The notes under the pieces: model-generated
The model's input: only the letters and a program-made list of their open reading frames with translations
Told to the model about the DNA's origin: nothing
The model's database searches: none
Assembly (NCBI GenBank): GCA_033807695.1
Contig: CM066302.1
Span: 3,968,001 to 4,032,000 of the forward strand
Length of the DNA: 64,000 nt
Reading direction: 5' to 3'
Origin: Daedaleopsis sinensis
Taxonomy: Eukaryota; Basidiomycota; Agaricomycetes; Polyporales; Polyporaceae
Shown here: positions 21,549 to 31,949 of the stretch, piece by piece
Position numbering within the stretch: position 1 is the stretch's first letter
Layout: each line of letters starts with the position of its first letter
Position numbers and translations under genes: made by a program

Positions 21549-21800
21549 CACTGTGGGAAGTAAACGCGATGTTAATCATCGCAGAGAACGATGATTTTTT
21601 TATCGTATCATACCATGGGAATCATCGTGATATACGATGATTTTTTCATCGTTTATCACGATGAAGGGAGCCATTTTACGATGATTTCCATCGTTATGCA
21701 CGAAGCTTTTCATCGTGCATGACGATGGAAATCATCGTGACGAACGATGTCAGGACCACTAAAATCATCGTATGTGACGATGATTTTCGTCGTATGACCC
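21549..21800 (+). repeat. Left terminal inverted repeat and subterminal ATCGT palindrome array
   Basis: Terminal repeat at 21549-21571, then at least eight copies of ATCATCG/CGATGAT units. Several are arranged as near-perfect hairpins, for example ACGATGATTTTTTCATCGT near 21634-21653 and ACGATGATTTCCATCGT near 21678-21695. The array ends abruptly at about 21795. Confidence 0.8.
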
Positions 21801-21989
21801 CATGCAATTGAAATTGCGCGGGCACCGGGCATTCGATTTGGGGGGCCTCGCTCCGGCACCGGGCATACCAAGGGTGGAACATATGATTAAATTTAGCAGA
21901 TGCAGTCCGTATGGTATAGTATATACATGCGCGCGACCTCGGGCTTGCCCTCCTCGGGAGCCCGCCAGATACGAGAAAACTGTACTCAC

Positions 21990-22850
21990 CCTGCGTGAAT
22001 AGCGGACGCTCACGAGACGGAGGCGGCCCCATCTGTGCAAGGCGACGCGAAAAAGCTATCTGGGGAAACAGCGGAGGTCGAGGTGTGGTGCACGCGGGGA
22101 GGGCACGCGGTACGGCCCCGGGCGTGCGCGGGGGGCGTCGTGTGCCCATCCTCGTGCACATCTACCTCGTGCACGTCAGAGACGGAGCCGTCGACCTCGG
22201 GGTCACTCTCATTGAGGTCGTGCGCGGGCCACACGGCCGCGTACGACTGTGGATGCGGGTGCTGCGGCTGCTCGTTCGGTTACAGGGACGTGACGGCAGA
22301 GGGCAGCGGAGATGGCGAGGGCGTGACATCGGCAAGGGCGACCAGGAAAGCGAGCGGAAGCCCAAGGGAGAGCCTGAGTCCGAGCCCAAGCCGTACGAGC
22401 CCGAGCCCGAGCTCGACCGCGCGGGGTACGGGTGCGAGTGCGAGTGCGAATAGGCGTGGGCGACAGGGCGGTGAATGCGGGGGCGTGAGGGCGTGGGTGG
22501 AGTGAGGATACATGCCCGACGACTGCGCATGCGCAAGCGCATAGTGGTGTGAGGGGGCACGCACGAACAGTGCAGCGGCGGAGGACGGTATGAACATGGA
22601 CGTGGACGTAGCGGGGGGTGCCGGGCGGGACCATGATAACGTCGCGGTAGCGGGCGGTGAGGTGGTTGCGGTCGTGCCTGCGCCTGACTGCCGAGCAAGC
22701 TTACAGCCCGAGCTCGAGGATGGTGTGGTGTGGAGCGGGAAGGTGATCTGTGACATATGAATGAGGGTGACGGCACTCACCAGAGTGTGAAGCACTATGA
22801 GCCCCAGCTCTCGACCGATGTACGAGATGTGAGGGACATGCAAGTTCTAA
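21990..22850 (-). other. GC-rich cargo region with low-complexity open frames inside the transposon
   Basis: The minus strand carries overlapping open frames over about 850 bp. One can be read with a short intron (donor GTGAGTGCC near 22780) from YIGRELGLIVLHTL into ITFPLHTTPSSSSGCKLAR, followed by Ser/Pro/Ala-rich and Leu/Gly-rich low-complexity sequence. Another frame, ending near 22010, gives an acidic stretch, DLNESDPEVDGSVSD. No domain is recognised and no single frame is convincing throughout. It could be a captured, decayed gene fragment or simple-sequence cargo. Confidence 0.25.
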
Positions 22851-23499
22851 GTTGAACAAGCAATAGGTGATATATCCCTGTCGGGACTGATGAGCAACGG
22901 TGGCTCGACTGACCACCTGTCGGCCGGAAAGGGCGCATATATGCAGTAAGAAAGCATAGACACACCTAATAACTGCTATGTGTCACCCAGCGACCTGCTC
23001 CCGTTGGAGAATCGAATTCGGGATTCGGGACTGAGTGCATACTACAGTGTTCAGCGATGTGTTCAGCGATTGTCAGGCGCGTGTCACAGTGCCAATATTG
23101 ATGATACTTATTTGAGTCACAGACAGGTAGTAGTTCAGCGGTGGTGAGTAGGAGGCGGATAGCGAGGGCAGCATTAATAGCGAGGGCGTTAAGTGATGAT
23201 CGATGTCGATGAGAGCTGAGATGGTGGTGGTACGAAGTCAGGATGGTAAAATCCATCGTCGCGGCAGGACGCCTGCCTGAGCGGAGTTCAAACATTCAAC
23301 GGTGACGTCACTGACTCCTTCCATAAACGGCATGTTTGGCGCCCGTTCAGGCGGCCCACCTAATAATACCAACTTGAAGTAAGTACATACAACTCTCAGT
23401 GCATGCATCATGGCGTTGGTGTGCGTTAGATTGAAAATTCATACTATTACTACGAGTTGGAACACTACATACGGGCTAGCGACTAGTGTCACTCACAAT

Positions 23500-23980
23500 G
23501 ACTCCGGCCTCTGTTTGGCGTCGAAACGTCGACACAGGCTGCGAGTCATCAAGTTGAAGGAACACAGGAGAGCACACAGGAGAGCGCACCCTTCCAGGCC
23601 CTCCCAGATCTCGGTTGAAGAAGGAATCGGGGGCACGGGTGGCGGCGGGCGGCGGGCGGCGGGCGGCGGCCAGCGTCGCACACGCCGACACCGGCCTCCC
23701 GTTTCGCGTAGAGACGTCCGAGTCGACGCATGCTGTGGGCAGATTGACAGAGCTGTGGGAGATGTCAGACGAGCCGGAAGAGCATACCATCGCGCTATTC
23801 CGGGTCGCAGTTGAACGTTGAACGTTGAAGACGGAGCTCGAGGCGGGGTCGCAGGTCGCACCGCGCACGGCGCAGGTCGCAGGTCGCAAATCGCAGCGCC
23901 GGGCCGCGGCCAGTGCTGCACACACCGATGCCGGCCTCCAAACCTCGTCGAAACGTCGACACATGCTGAAGGATACAAAA
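23500..23980 (+). repeat. Degenerate internal repeats with a GTCGAAACGTCGAC core
   Basis: Three related copies lie at about 23500-23545, 23680-23745 and 23925-23975. The shared pattern is CCGGCCTC, a short spacer, then GTCGAAACGTCGACAC and GCTG. The middle copy is more divergent (GTAGAGACGTCCGAGTCGACG). Between them are GGCGGGC tandem units (about 23641-23670) and GGTCGCA/AGGTCGC runs (about 23849-23900). They look like tandem amplification inside the transposon. Confidence 0.5.
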
Positions 23981-24214
23981 AGAGCTGAAAGGGCGCACAA
24001 TTGCGCCCCCCGGGTCTCGGTTGCAGAGGGAAGCCTCATGGTCGCTGGTAGCTGGTCAGATTCCAGATTTTGTCACTTGTGCCTCTGTTCAAGGCTGAGA
24101 TTCCTGTGTCTATACGCTGGGAGGGTGAGGTAGTACAAGAACATGTATGTAGCAGAAAAACTTACAGGGTTGATACCTTCGGGACAGTCACCAGCAGTCA
24201 CCATGAAAAGGATG

Positions 24215-24419
24215 GTCATAAACGATGATTTTCGTCGGCCAGTACGATGGGATAACATCGTTGTGGCGGTGTTTGGGTAGACGCTCATTTTCGGAGTTCA
24301 AAACGATGATTTTCGGGGTACGATGATTATCCTCGTGGTACAAATCATCGTACTATACGATGATTTCGGAGTTTCATCGTCCATAACGATGATTTTCATC
24401 GCGTTTACTTCCCACAGTG
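24215..24419 (-). repeat. Right terminal inverted repeat and subterminal ATCGT palindrome array
   Basis: Mirror of the left end: the terminal repeat occupies 24397-24419. Inside it are at least seven copies of the ACGATGATTTT/ATCGT unit between about 24219 and 24400, some more divergent (TTTTCGGAGTT, TTTCGGGGTACG contexts). Confidence 0.8.
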
Positions 24420-24423
24420 TAGG

Positions 24424-25646
24424 TGGTCCGTAGTTGAGCGCTGACATGTGGACAGAGCGCGGTTCCGCAGAGGATAGACATGGCAGTGCATACTGTTGAG
24501 GAACACCTCAGGCTCTGGTGAAGTTAATCGGTGAGGTTTATACTCGGGCTGGGGGAGATGATCACCTCGAACGTACCGCTGCGATCAAGTGATCCAGCTG
24601 GATAGCACCATAATGATCCGCTGCGAGAACCATCGATGACGCCGCTGCATGGCATGTGAAGACTCACGTACAGATCGCTATTCTATTTCAAAACGGTAGT
24701 ATAGTAGCTGTGAGAATAATACCACTTACCGTAGCCTCGAACCTGTCTTTCATTGTTATGCCATTGATTCAATTCCCGATGTCTATCTACAAGGTTACTT
24801 GATGGACAGTCGACAATGGGAGTCGGCTCACCAGATTGTGTAGTAGATCAGAACTGCTATGGATGCATCTGTCACTACATGCATCGAACAGCGGGATGCG
24901 ACATGAACGGCGGTGTGTATCTTGCTGGAGGCTGTGGGAGAGACCTCTTGACCAGTTCGATCATCATACTAGAAGGCTTTCTCATCCCCCAGGCGTCTGA
25001 CTTGGATAGCCATAATGCTGGCGATGGCGCCACGAGGGAAAGGTTCCGCTCCAGATAAGTCGCCCGAGAAGGCCCATAAGGAGATTGAACGTCAAACTCT
25101 GAAGAACCCGCGAAAGAAAATCTCAGCTACTCGAGCACTCGGCAGCGTCGCACCTCAATGGACTCCTTCTCCTCGCCACTGCCCGTGAACATCAAGTACG
25201 CTCAAGTATGCTCAGGAAAATAGTCCATAAGTATCTTCACTACTGTTACCGGGAAGAAGAGAGCTTGGCGGTCGCAGTACTTTTGTACGGTGCCTCACTG
25301 CTCATGTCTAGTATATCTCACACTGCGGCTCCCTGTCCGTCATCCCCGGATATTGAACGCAAAAGGTCTTTACCTCAAAAGTGTTATAGCAGTAGCCGCA
25401 GGCACTTCCTGACCCCACTCGACATCTCCAAGACCTTCTCGAAGTGAGCTCGCCTCGCGGTGCCCAATTAATTATGTCTTTGAATAGAAAGGTGACTACT
25501 ATCGGGGTACTCGAGCCGGGTTGCTCCGTTTCTCCACTCGGCTTCATTCCAATCCTTCGTTCGTCCTCGGTTACTCTGACGACGCTCACGATCAGTATAT
25601 TATAGGCCCAGTAGAAAACAGTGCTTCAGCGAGCATAGGCCGCACC
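24424..25646. other. Intergenic stretch, no firm gene
   Basis: About 1.2 kb. A short frame starting at ATG 25157 (MDSFSSPLPVNIK) followed by a GTACGC donor could be a first exon of the next gene, but I could not connect it. Otherwise only short featureless frames. Confidence 0.35.
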
Positions 25647-26750
25647 ATGTCTCCCTATGTCCAGAGGCCTTGCGACTTGATCGTGGGTGCGCCCTGCGAG
25701 ACACAATGGCTCCCGGTACTGCCTACTACCACGTCGTCTTCTAGCTTGCATCTGTCCACATTCCCCCCGGCATCGCTTGGTCCGCCCGAGAGCTCGACGT
25801 CTTCTACCTCAACGGCGTTCTCGAGCGCAGCATCCTCCGAGTCTGCGCCCACATCTCCGCTCTCCTCCTCGTCAACCCTGCTCTCGAGCCCATCCTCACA
25901 GCCCGAGGCAGATCGAGGCGACGCGTCCACCCATTTCGGAGCGACAGCGGGAGCGGCGCTCGGGATCGGAGCGGTCGTGACCGCCCTTGTCGCGGTGACC
26001 GTCATCTACGCATTTCGGCATAACTACCATCGGAGGGGAAGGACTAGTACTGCCGCCGCTGCGGACTTGAAGGGTGGCGCAGATGGAGACGAGCCTGACG
26101 AGTTGGTAGTCCGCGGTGCGTTTACGGTGTATACTGCCAGTCATCCGCACACTTCCGCTCACAGCCGCATACGCTCGCTGCGCTCCCAGGTGACGACACT
26201 GGCACGGATGGACGAGATGTGCCGGATGCCCGAGAACGCCGCTCCAGCGTCAACTCAGAGACGCTCCTGTTCCGACGCTACTCGCAGCAGGACGGTACGT
26301 TCAGCACTGCTTAGATCAAGGAATCGACTCATTGGACCTTTCGTCTTGAAAGTAGGCTCTCTCGTCGTCCAGAGAACGAGTGTCGACGGCGGGAGCACCT
26401 CGCTAATTCGAACGGCGGCTTCTGCACCTGCGGCTGTTGCTGCACCTCGGAAGCTGAGAAAGCCACGACCGGTCGTCGTTCGGACTGTTGTCAACGCCTC
26501 TCCGTCCCACACCGCGGCAGCGTCTCTCGATCTCCCGCCGAACCCGAGAGAAGATGGCTCGGAGAGTGACGAAGAACCTTCGGAGGGGGGGCGTAGCAGG
26601 GGACCGCGATCTGACTTGGCCTCAGTTGGCGGAAGCACGGAGCTCCCAAGCTACGCTGATGATGGTCGCGAGCACAGAGATGGCGCACGGAAGATCGAGG
26701 ACAGGAGAAGTGAAGCTTCGAGCCCGCCTCCATCGTATTCTCAGTGTTGA
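25647..26750 (+). CDS. Ser/Thr-rich single-pass membrane protein with PPxY tail (paralogue 1)
   Basis: From the ATG at 25647 the frame runs 367 codons. The extracellular part is short and Ser/Thr/Pro-rich (TTTSSSSLHLSTFPPAS and following). It leads to a transmembrane segment GAALGIGAVVTALVAVTVIY at about residues 115-135, followed by basic residues (RHNYHRRGR). The long cytoplasmic part is Ser/Arg-rich and ends SPPPSYSQC, which contains a PPxY motif. The same plan occurs in genes at 40.7 and 43.4 kb, but this copy lacks their Cys-containing ectodomain and a clear signal peptide. Upstream exons may have been missed, or the 5' end lost. PPxY motifs bind WW domains such as those of Rsp5/NEDD4 ubiquitin ligases; that role is inference. 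Confidence 0.6.
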   Translation: MSPYVQRPCDLIVGAPCETQWLPVLPTTTSSSSLHLSTFPPASLGPPESSTSSTSTAFSSAASSESAPTSPLSSSSTLLSSPSSQPEADRGDASTHFGATAGAALGIGAVVTALVAVTVIYAFRHNYHRRGRTSTAAAADLKGGADGDEPDELVVRGAFTVYTASHPHTSAHSRIRSLRSQVTTLARMDEMCRMPENAAPASTQRRSCSDATRSRTVRSALLRSRNRLIGPFVLKVGSLVVQRTSVDGGSTSLIRTAASAPAAVAAPRKLRKPRPVVVRTVVNASPSHTAAASLDLPPNPREDGSESDEEPSEGGRSRGPRSDLASVGGSTELPSYADDGREHRDGARKIEDRRSEASSPPPSYSQC

Positions 26751-27317
26751 TAACATCCTGAAAATAGAGTCGGTTTGTCGTGATGATATCTTGTATACTG
26801 TTTCCTCACCAGCGGATTGCAGTAGACGCGTTGCTTCTTGCCATCGATGACTCGAACCAACTATCATGGTAGAGTTCGGTTGTTGAATACTGACTTGTAC
26901 TTGCATGTGCGCCACTTACTACTCGGCCCGAGTACTACAGGCGGAAACCCGAATAGCGCAGCCTATATGGAACCCTGTTATGATGCACAGAACATGTAGC
27001 GTATATACTCGTGAGTGAAAGACACACTGAAACACCTGTACGAGACCGTCCAGACATGGAGACAGATCGAATGTATGAGAGCACCAATATGCATTCAGTA
27101 AGAAGACTACCACAGCATGTGCGCACTACGACATTCGACGTGGTCGAGTCGTATATATATATCGCGGGCATCGTGAATCAGCACAATCTCATGTTGGGAG
27201 GGGAAGACGCTGAATAAAGGATCCGACGCAGCAGTGGTCTATCGCTGCTCACTCGTTTTCTCGTCAGCCCATCTGCCGCGGAAAAGCAGCGCAGGGGGGT
27301 GCTCACCTTACAGCCGA
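26751..27317. other. Convergent 3' intergenic region
   Basis: About 570 bp between convergent genes, AT-rich, with a TATATATATATCG run near 27150-27164. No gene or terminal repeat seen. Confidence 0.45.
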
Positions 27318-28049
27318 TCACACCGAAAGACCGAGCTCCCTCCATTTACCCGCACTGTATCGAGAGGCAAGGCGAGTATACGACCGCAACCGCGTGCTCG
27401 CGAGTGTGATCATAGACTCCGGAATCCAATCGTCCTCCTCCCCCCTTTTGACGCGAGCGCCTTTCTCCAGGGCGATGACAAGTAGGGCGTCAATATCCCG
27501 GATGTCGACGTACTGCTTGGCCTGCATGTCCGATCTGTGCGATGCGCGATGGTCCGACCACCCCTGGAGCTTGAGCAGGAGTTGCGGGACCAGCGGCATC
27601 ACCGGAAGCCCCGATAGGGTGAGGACGCGGGGGATGGGGACGTTGGGGATGTTCAGGACGCCAGGAATGAGAATGTCGACTTTGCAGTCTATAGTAGGAA
27701 GAGAATACCGGGAGAGGCGAGTGGAGAGACTGTACCAGAGAACTTTGTACGTCGCGCGGGGGTTCCTGGACGATACGAGGTAGAAATGGGGATCCTCGCG
27801 AACTAAGAGGCGCTTGAGAGTTTCCTGGTCGTACGAGGTGGAGAGAATCACAAGGTCTACATCCTGCGTCGCTCACGATGAGTGACGGGCAGAACTTATA
27901 GACATTGAGTGACTCACATTCGGTGGGCGTGTCACTCCGTAGAGATAGCTGGCTACACTCCCGATGAGACAGCACTCCAGACCCAGATTAGAGAAGATCT
28001 TCACGGCCTTCTGCGCGACCTCGAGAATCTGCTCGGTGGTAGGTGCCAT
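27318..28049 (-). CDS. Nucleotidyltransferase-fold protein of a fungal expanded family
   Basis: Two exons (28049-27918 and 27863-27318; 54-bp intron) give 225 residues. The start has good context (CACCATGG). The protein reads LECCLIGSVASYLYG, then PPNDVDLVIL after splicing. This is the nucleotidyltransferase pattern: a GS followed about a dozen residues later by hDhDh. A third candidate acidic residue lies in DCKVDILIPG. Further conserved blocks are LPVMPLVPQLLLKLQGWSDH and KQYVDIRDIDALL. These are familiar from a large uncharacterised basidiomycete family with a MNT/Polbeta-like fold. The acidic triad appears intact, so catalytic activity on a nucleotide substrate is possible. The substrate is unknown. 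Confidence 0.7.
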
Positions 28050-29412
28050 GGTGACTGAACAGAGCAAGAGGTCGGAAGGGTAAGAGCAAGCGACGGATAG
28101 CTAACTGCGCTGCAAAGCCTCGTCCGGTGACTTAGAGTTCAAATACATGAGGCAGGAACTCGGAAGCATTCCAATCGCGATATGAGAAGAGCCCAATCGG
28201 GGTAAGCAGTCCGGTTGGATGGTCAAAAGCATAGAGTAATAGTACCAGTCTTTATCAATTGAGAGGCTCGACGCAGTAGAAAATGCGAAAGGATACGTCG
28301 CCGAGACGGCGATGATGATCAGGGATGGTCGTGCTCGAGAGCAAGAATTGTTTTGGCGCTTAACCCTCCTAGAAAACTATCGGCCCGGCCCGGCGTTGCA
28401 TGCCGGTCGCCGGTGGACGCAAGCGCTAAAGGCCTTTGTCGACCACGCAAACTCGAACTTCGTTGAACGTTGAACATCCGCCGAATGGCGAAGAACAACG
28501 TTGTGTCGCATGCTTGCTCAAGCCCTCCGATTTCATGAAAAATATGGGTGCGTTATAGTTATATTGTAGTTCAACTCAACGCCGCGTCTTGTCAATAACT
28601 TCGGGCCTAGGGGAGTGCCACTACATCATACTGGACGTCGTTGTAAACCTACCTATGGACCATGGTGCAAGCACGGGGTTACGTAGTCGGGCCCTCATGC
28701 CTCAGGTCTCAAGCCTCAGGTCTCAAGCACCACGCAGTCTGGATGTTGTGCTAGATAGCATGATCAGCGATCTTCGTGATATAGCGCTATGAGTAACGTT
28801 GGTTACAAGACCTATTTAAATTTGGCTCGAGGCATACAAGTTGGTTCGAGCCTATATCCGATGCAGGGAGCTGACGTTTATCCGGCCTTTGTGAAGCCCG
28901 TTGGTTTGTTTACAGTTGCAGAATATTCTGTTGTGTATGCTAACGACCGCCCGCACAGTAGGCTACACTCGGAGGTCCCTACACACCACTTCCACTTATC
29001 CATCCGGGTCCGCCGCCCTTATCGTGCAGATATATCCACAGTACGTGCTTCCTGAAGAGGATCCTTGTCGGTCCGCGATCACCCTGGAGCTTCCTGACAC
29101 CGTTATATTTTAGAAGTTGCGCACCATGCCGCCCGACTTATCTCTTCCCACACGATAGGCGGGCTGCGGGCGTTTGATGCCGTATGGCGTGGGGCTATCA
29201 TGTCTCAGAACGCAGTGGGCCATACGCCTCTATGTGCATCATGGCATTGTCGATGACGCATGACCATGGGTCACTGTCTGCTGTATGCCACGGCTACCGA
29301 CTATGCGTGTCTATAAGAGCCTGGTGGCCCGCTCAGCACTTCGCGTGCTCCCTCCCCCTCATAGCCTTGGGCTCGAGCTAGGTGTGTTACAGGCTCCGGA
29401 CGGACGACAGCT
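28050..29412. promoter_or_regulatory. Divergent intergenic region, nucleotidyltransferase and S10 paralogue 2
   Basis: About 1.36 kb between head-to-head genes. It contains GTTGAACGTTGAAC at about 28462-28475 (also found near 23.8 and 63.7 kb) and a short direct repeat CTCAGGTCTCAAGC near 28702-28730. No gene supported. Confidence 0.45.
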
Positions 29413-31528
29413 ATGCATCTCCTCGCTCTCCTCGCTATGTCTCTGCTACATGCCGTTCTCGGGAGTATTCTTCCGAGGGTGGACCTCTTGGACCGCTCGG
29501 CCCCGCCTCTCGACCTCGGGACACAGCACATCGAGTTCAAATCGGCAATCATGCAGGACACCAAGCTGCGCTTTGTGCGCAACTCGGGCGTATGTGAGAC
29601 GACCCCGGAGGTGAACCAGCTGTCGGGGTACATTGATATCGGAACCAACATGTCGATGGTGAGTCTCCGGATTGTCTCAGAAGTCGGAGGTAGCGCGAGT
29701 TCGTGACACGTCGACAGTGGTTCTGGTTTTTTGAGTCGCGGCATGACCCGGAGAACGCGCCCTTCACGCTTTGGTAAGTGGATTTACCGTGTACTCGACA
29801 CTGGACGGTCAATTTAACCACAGGTCTGATAGGCTTAACGGCGGGCCCGGATGCTCGTCTATGATTGGTCTATTTCAAGGTACGCTCTGCTATTGACATA
29901 TTTCCACCGTGATCATCTAGATGCATATGGGCTACCGACAGAACACGGACCATGTCAGGTCAATCCGGACGGCAAGACTACCGTTCTGAACCCCTTCAGC
30001 TGGAACAACATCAGCAATGGTACGTATAGGATTTATCGCCTGCGTGTTCCGCACCCGTCTGAACTGAATTCAAAGTACTCTACATTGACCAGCCTATCGG
30101 CACGGGCTTCTCCTTTGGTACTGTCGACGTGAACAGCACATTCAACGCGTCTCCTGCCATCTGGACCGCTTTCCAGATCCTGTTTGAGAGCCAGGAGTTT
30201 GCGAAGTTCCAGAGCAGGGAGTAAGTGACTCCAACCGCTTCAACGTCTCTCCGAAGCTCATGGACGCAGGTTCATCTTCGCTACGGAGAGCTACGGAGGA
30301 CACTACGGCCCCGAGTTCGTGACCTTCTTCAACGAGCAAAACGCCAAGATCTCGAGTGGCGTCCTTAAAGGCGAACTCATCAACGTCAGCGCACTCATGA
30401 TTAACAAGTACGCTCTGCCGCTCTCTCCGACGTCTCCCGCTCCTGACGCAAGTGTTGTGCGCAGCGGATGGTACGACCCGCTCATCCAGAACCAAGCGTA
30501 TGTCGACTTCGCTACGAACGCGCCCGGCTACGGGCAGCTCCAGAGCGACGCGGTCCTCGCCGCGCTGAACCAGTCATACTTCGAGGCCGGTGGCTGCAGG
30601 GACCAGGAGCTCGCGTGCTACGCCGCCGGGGAGAGCGCGCAGAGCAACCAGGTGTGCCGCCAGGCGGACAACTTCTGCGTGCGTTCCCTTCCTCCTTTAT
30701 AATTGACAATTGAAGGCTGACGCGGTGCGGGTTGGGTGCGCAGATCGAGAACGTGTTCGTGCCGGCGGTGGGCGACCGCGACTCGGACGACCTCCGGCAG
30801 AACTCGTCGACGCCGAACCCGTTCCCGCCTGAGTTTTACGTGAGCTTCCTGCGGGATGCGGGGGTGATGCAGCAGATCGGCGCGCAGGCGCGGTACGCGG
30901 AGTGCTCGAACGCGGTGGGCAGCGAGTTCTCGCGCACGGGCGACGACGCGCGCACGCTCCTCCCGCAGCTCGCGGTGCTCGCGGACGCGCGGATGAAGAT
31001 CCTCATCTGGGTGCGTATACATACTTTTTGACGTGTGTTGCTAAACTGGATAGGTGGCTGATGTGCTTGGTTTATTTTTGTAGGCCGGAGATGCCGATAT
31101 CAAGTGAGTGTGGTGACTCGTTCGCGCGGTGGTAGCTGATGGCCGGCTTTCTAGCTGCAACTGGCTGGGTGGCCATGCGTCCGTGCTCGCGATGGACTGG
31201 TACGGCAACGAGACACTGCACAACACGCCGTTCACCAACATGACGATCGGCGGGAAGGCTGTCGCGGCCATCCAGAACGTCGACAACTTCACTTTCGCGT
31301 AGGTCGAACGGGCTGTTCTTCGTAGCTGATGCTGACCTTCTCTAACCGCTGGGCGCCCTAGACGTGTCTTCCAAGCTGGACATGAGGTGGTGAGTCTTCC
31401 TCTGAGCTGAGCTACAGACGAGTACGGATTTATTGACGTGGTGCTGGTAGCCTGCATTCCAGCCTGAGGCGGCGTTCGAGATCTTCTCGCAAATCATCCG
31501 CAAGGAGCAGCTTCACTCGGTACCGTGA
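29413..31528 (+). CDS. Serine carboxypeptidase, family S10 (paralogue 2), secreted
   Basis: Twelve exons give 486 residues: 29413-29658, 29719-29774, 29833-29879, 29942-30019, 30076-30220, 30270-30407, 30465-30678, 30744-31010, 31084-31103, 31155-31298, 31362-31389, 31451-31528. The signal peptide is MHLLALLAMSLLHAVLG. S10 blocks match paralogue 1: [38 protein letters not shown] (catalytic Ser), IWAGDADIN (catalytic Asp) and FQAGHEVP (catalytic His). Most exon lengths are identical to paralogue 1. The differences are a 3-nt shorter exon 8 and an extra intron (31390-31450) that splits the exon after the catalytic His. Expected to be an active secreted or vacuolar carboxypeptidase, part of the same extracellular peptide-degrading capacity as the aspartic protease at 0.1-1.8 kb. 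Confidence 0.93.
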
Positions 31529-31949
31529 CGTCTTAAAAAATCTCCAGGTGTAATCTATCTGTGCTGCAAACCCAAACGGATGTCAGGAGGCATGCAAATC
31601 ATAGCTCGATTACTGAACAGAGTCCCATCTTTCCGACGTTCCCGGCAAGCACTGAAACTACGTCATTAAGCATTAATGTGCGACACGGTGTTGTTAACTT
31701 GATTTTATGTCCTTCATGGGATCAATGTCTACCCAGTCAGGGTGGCTATAAAGACTACAGACTGACCTATTCAATACCTCCGAGTCGTTTACACCGTCTA
31801 GGAGCTTCTAGGAGTCACGTCTGAGGCTGTCTGAGGCTATATCGGCGTTGACGCCGGTAGCACGTGTCAACCGGAAGGACTAGCAAGCGCCCGTATATTC
31901 CCTGCCTCCGACGACGACGACCTCCACAAACCGCCTGACGCCGTCCTCG
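31529..31949. other. Intergenic region before the Tag1-like gene
   Basis: About 420 bp holding the S10 3' flank and the promoter of the next gene (a CTATAAAG element at about 31746-31753, some 200 bp before its ATG). No gene seen. Confidence 0.4.

Larger units (their letters stand above)
21549..24419. mobile_element. Non-autonomous inverted-repeat transposon with palindromic subterminal repeats
   Basis: A 2871-bp element. Both ends begin CACTGTGGGAAGTAAACG and match perfectly for 23 bp, with a few differences over the next 10 bp. TAGG lies directly outside each end (21545-21548 and 24420-24423), consistent with a 4-bp target duplication. Inside each end, about 200-250 bp are packed with copies of a palindrome of the form ACGATGATTTTCATCGT in both orientations (21570-21800 and 24215-24405). 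Such subterminal arrays are typical transposase binding regions in CACTA-like and other cut-and-paste elements. The interior has GC-rich low-complexity sequence (22.0-22.85 kb) and degenerate internal repeats (23.5-24.0 kb). No transposase-like protein was recognised, so it is probably mobilised in trans. The superfamily is not settled. Confidence 0.8.

Noticed and set aside
21570..21800. The regular ATCGT repeats as a CRISPR-like array
   Set aside because: Repeat units are short, palindromic, irregularly spaced and in both orientations, mirrored at the other end of a terminal-repeat element. The organism is a fungus.
22162..22843. Several overlapping open frames as a genuine gene in the transposon
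   Set aside because: Low-complexity Arg/Pro/Ser composition in all frames and no conserved motif. The sequence is GC-rich simple sequence, so open frames are expected by chance.
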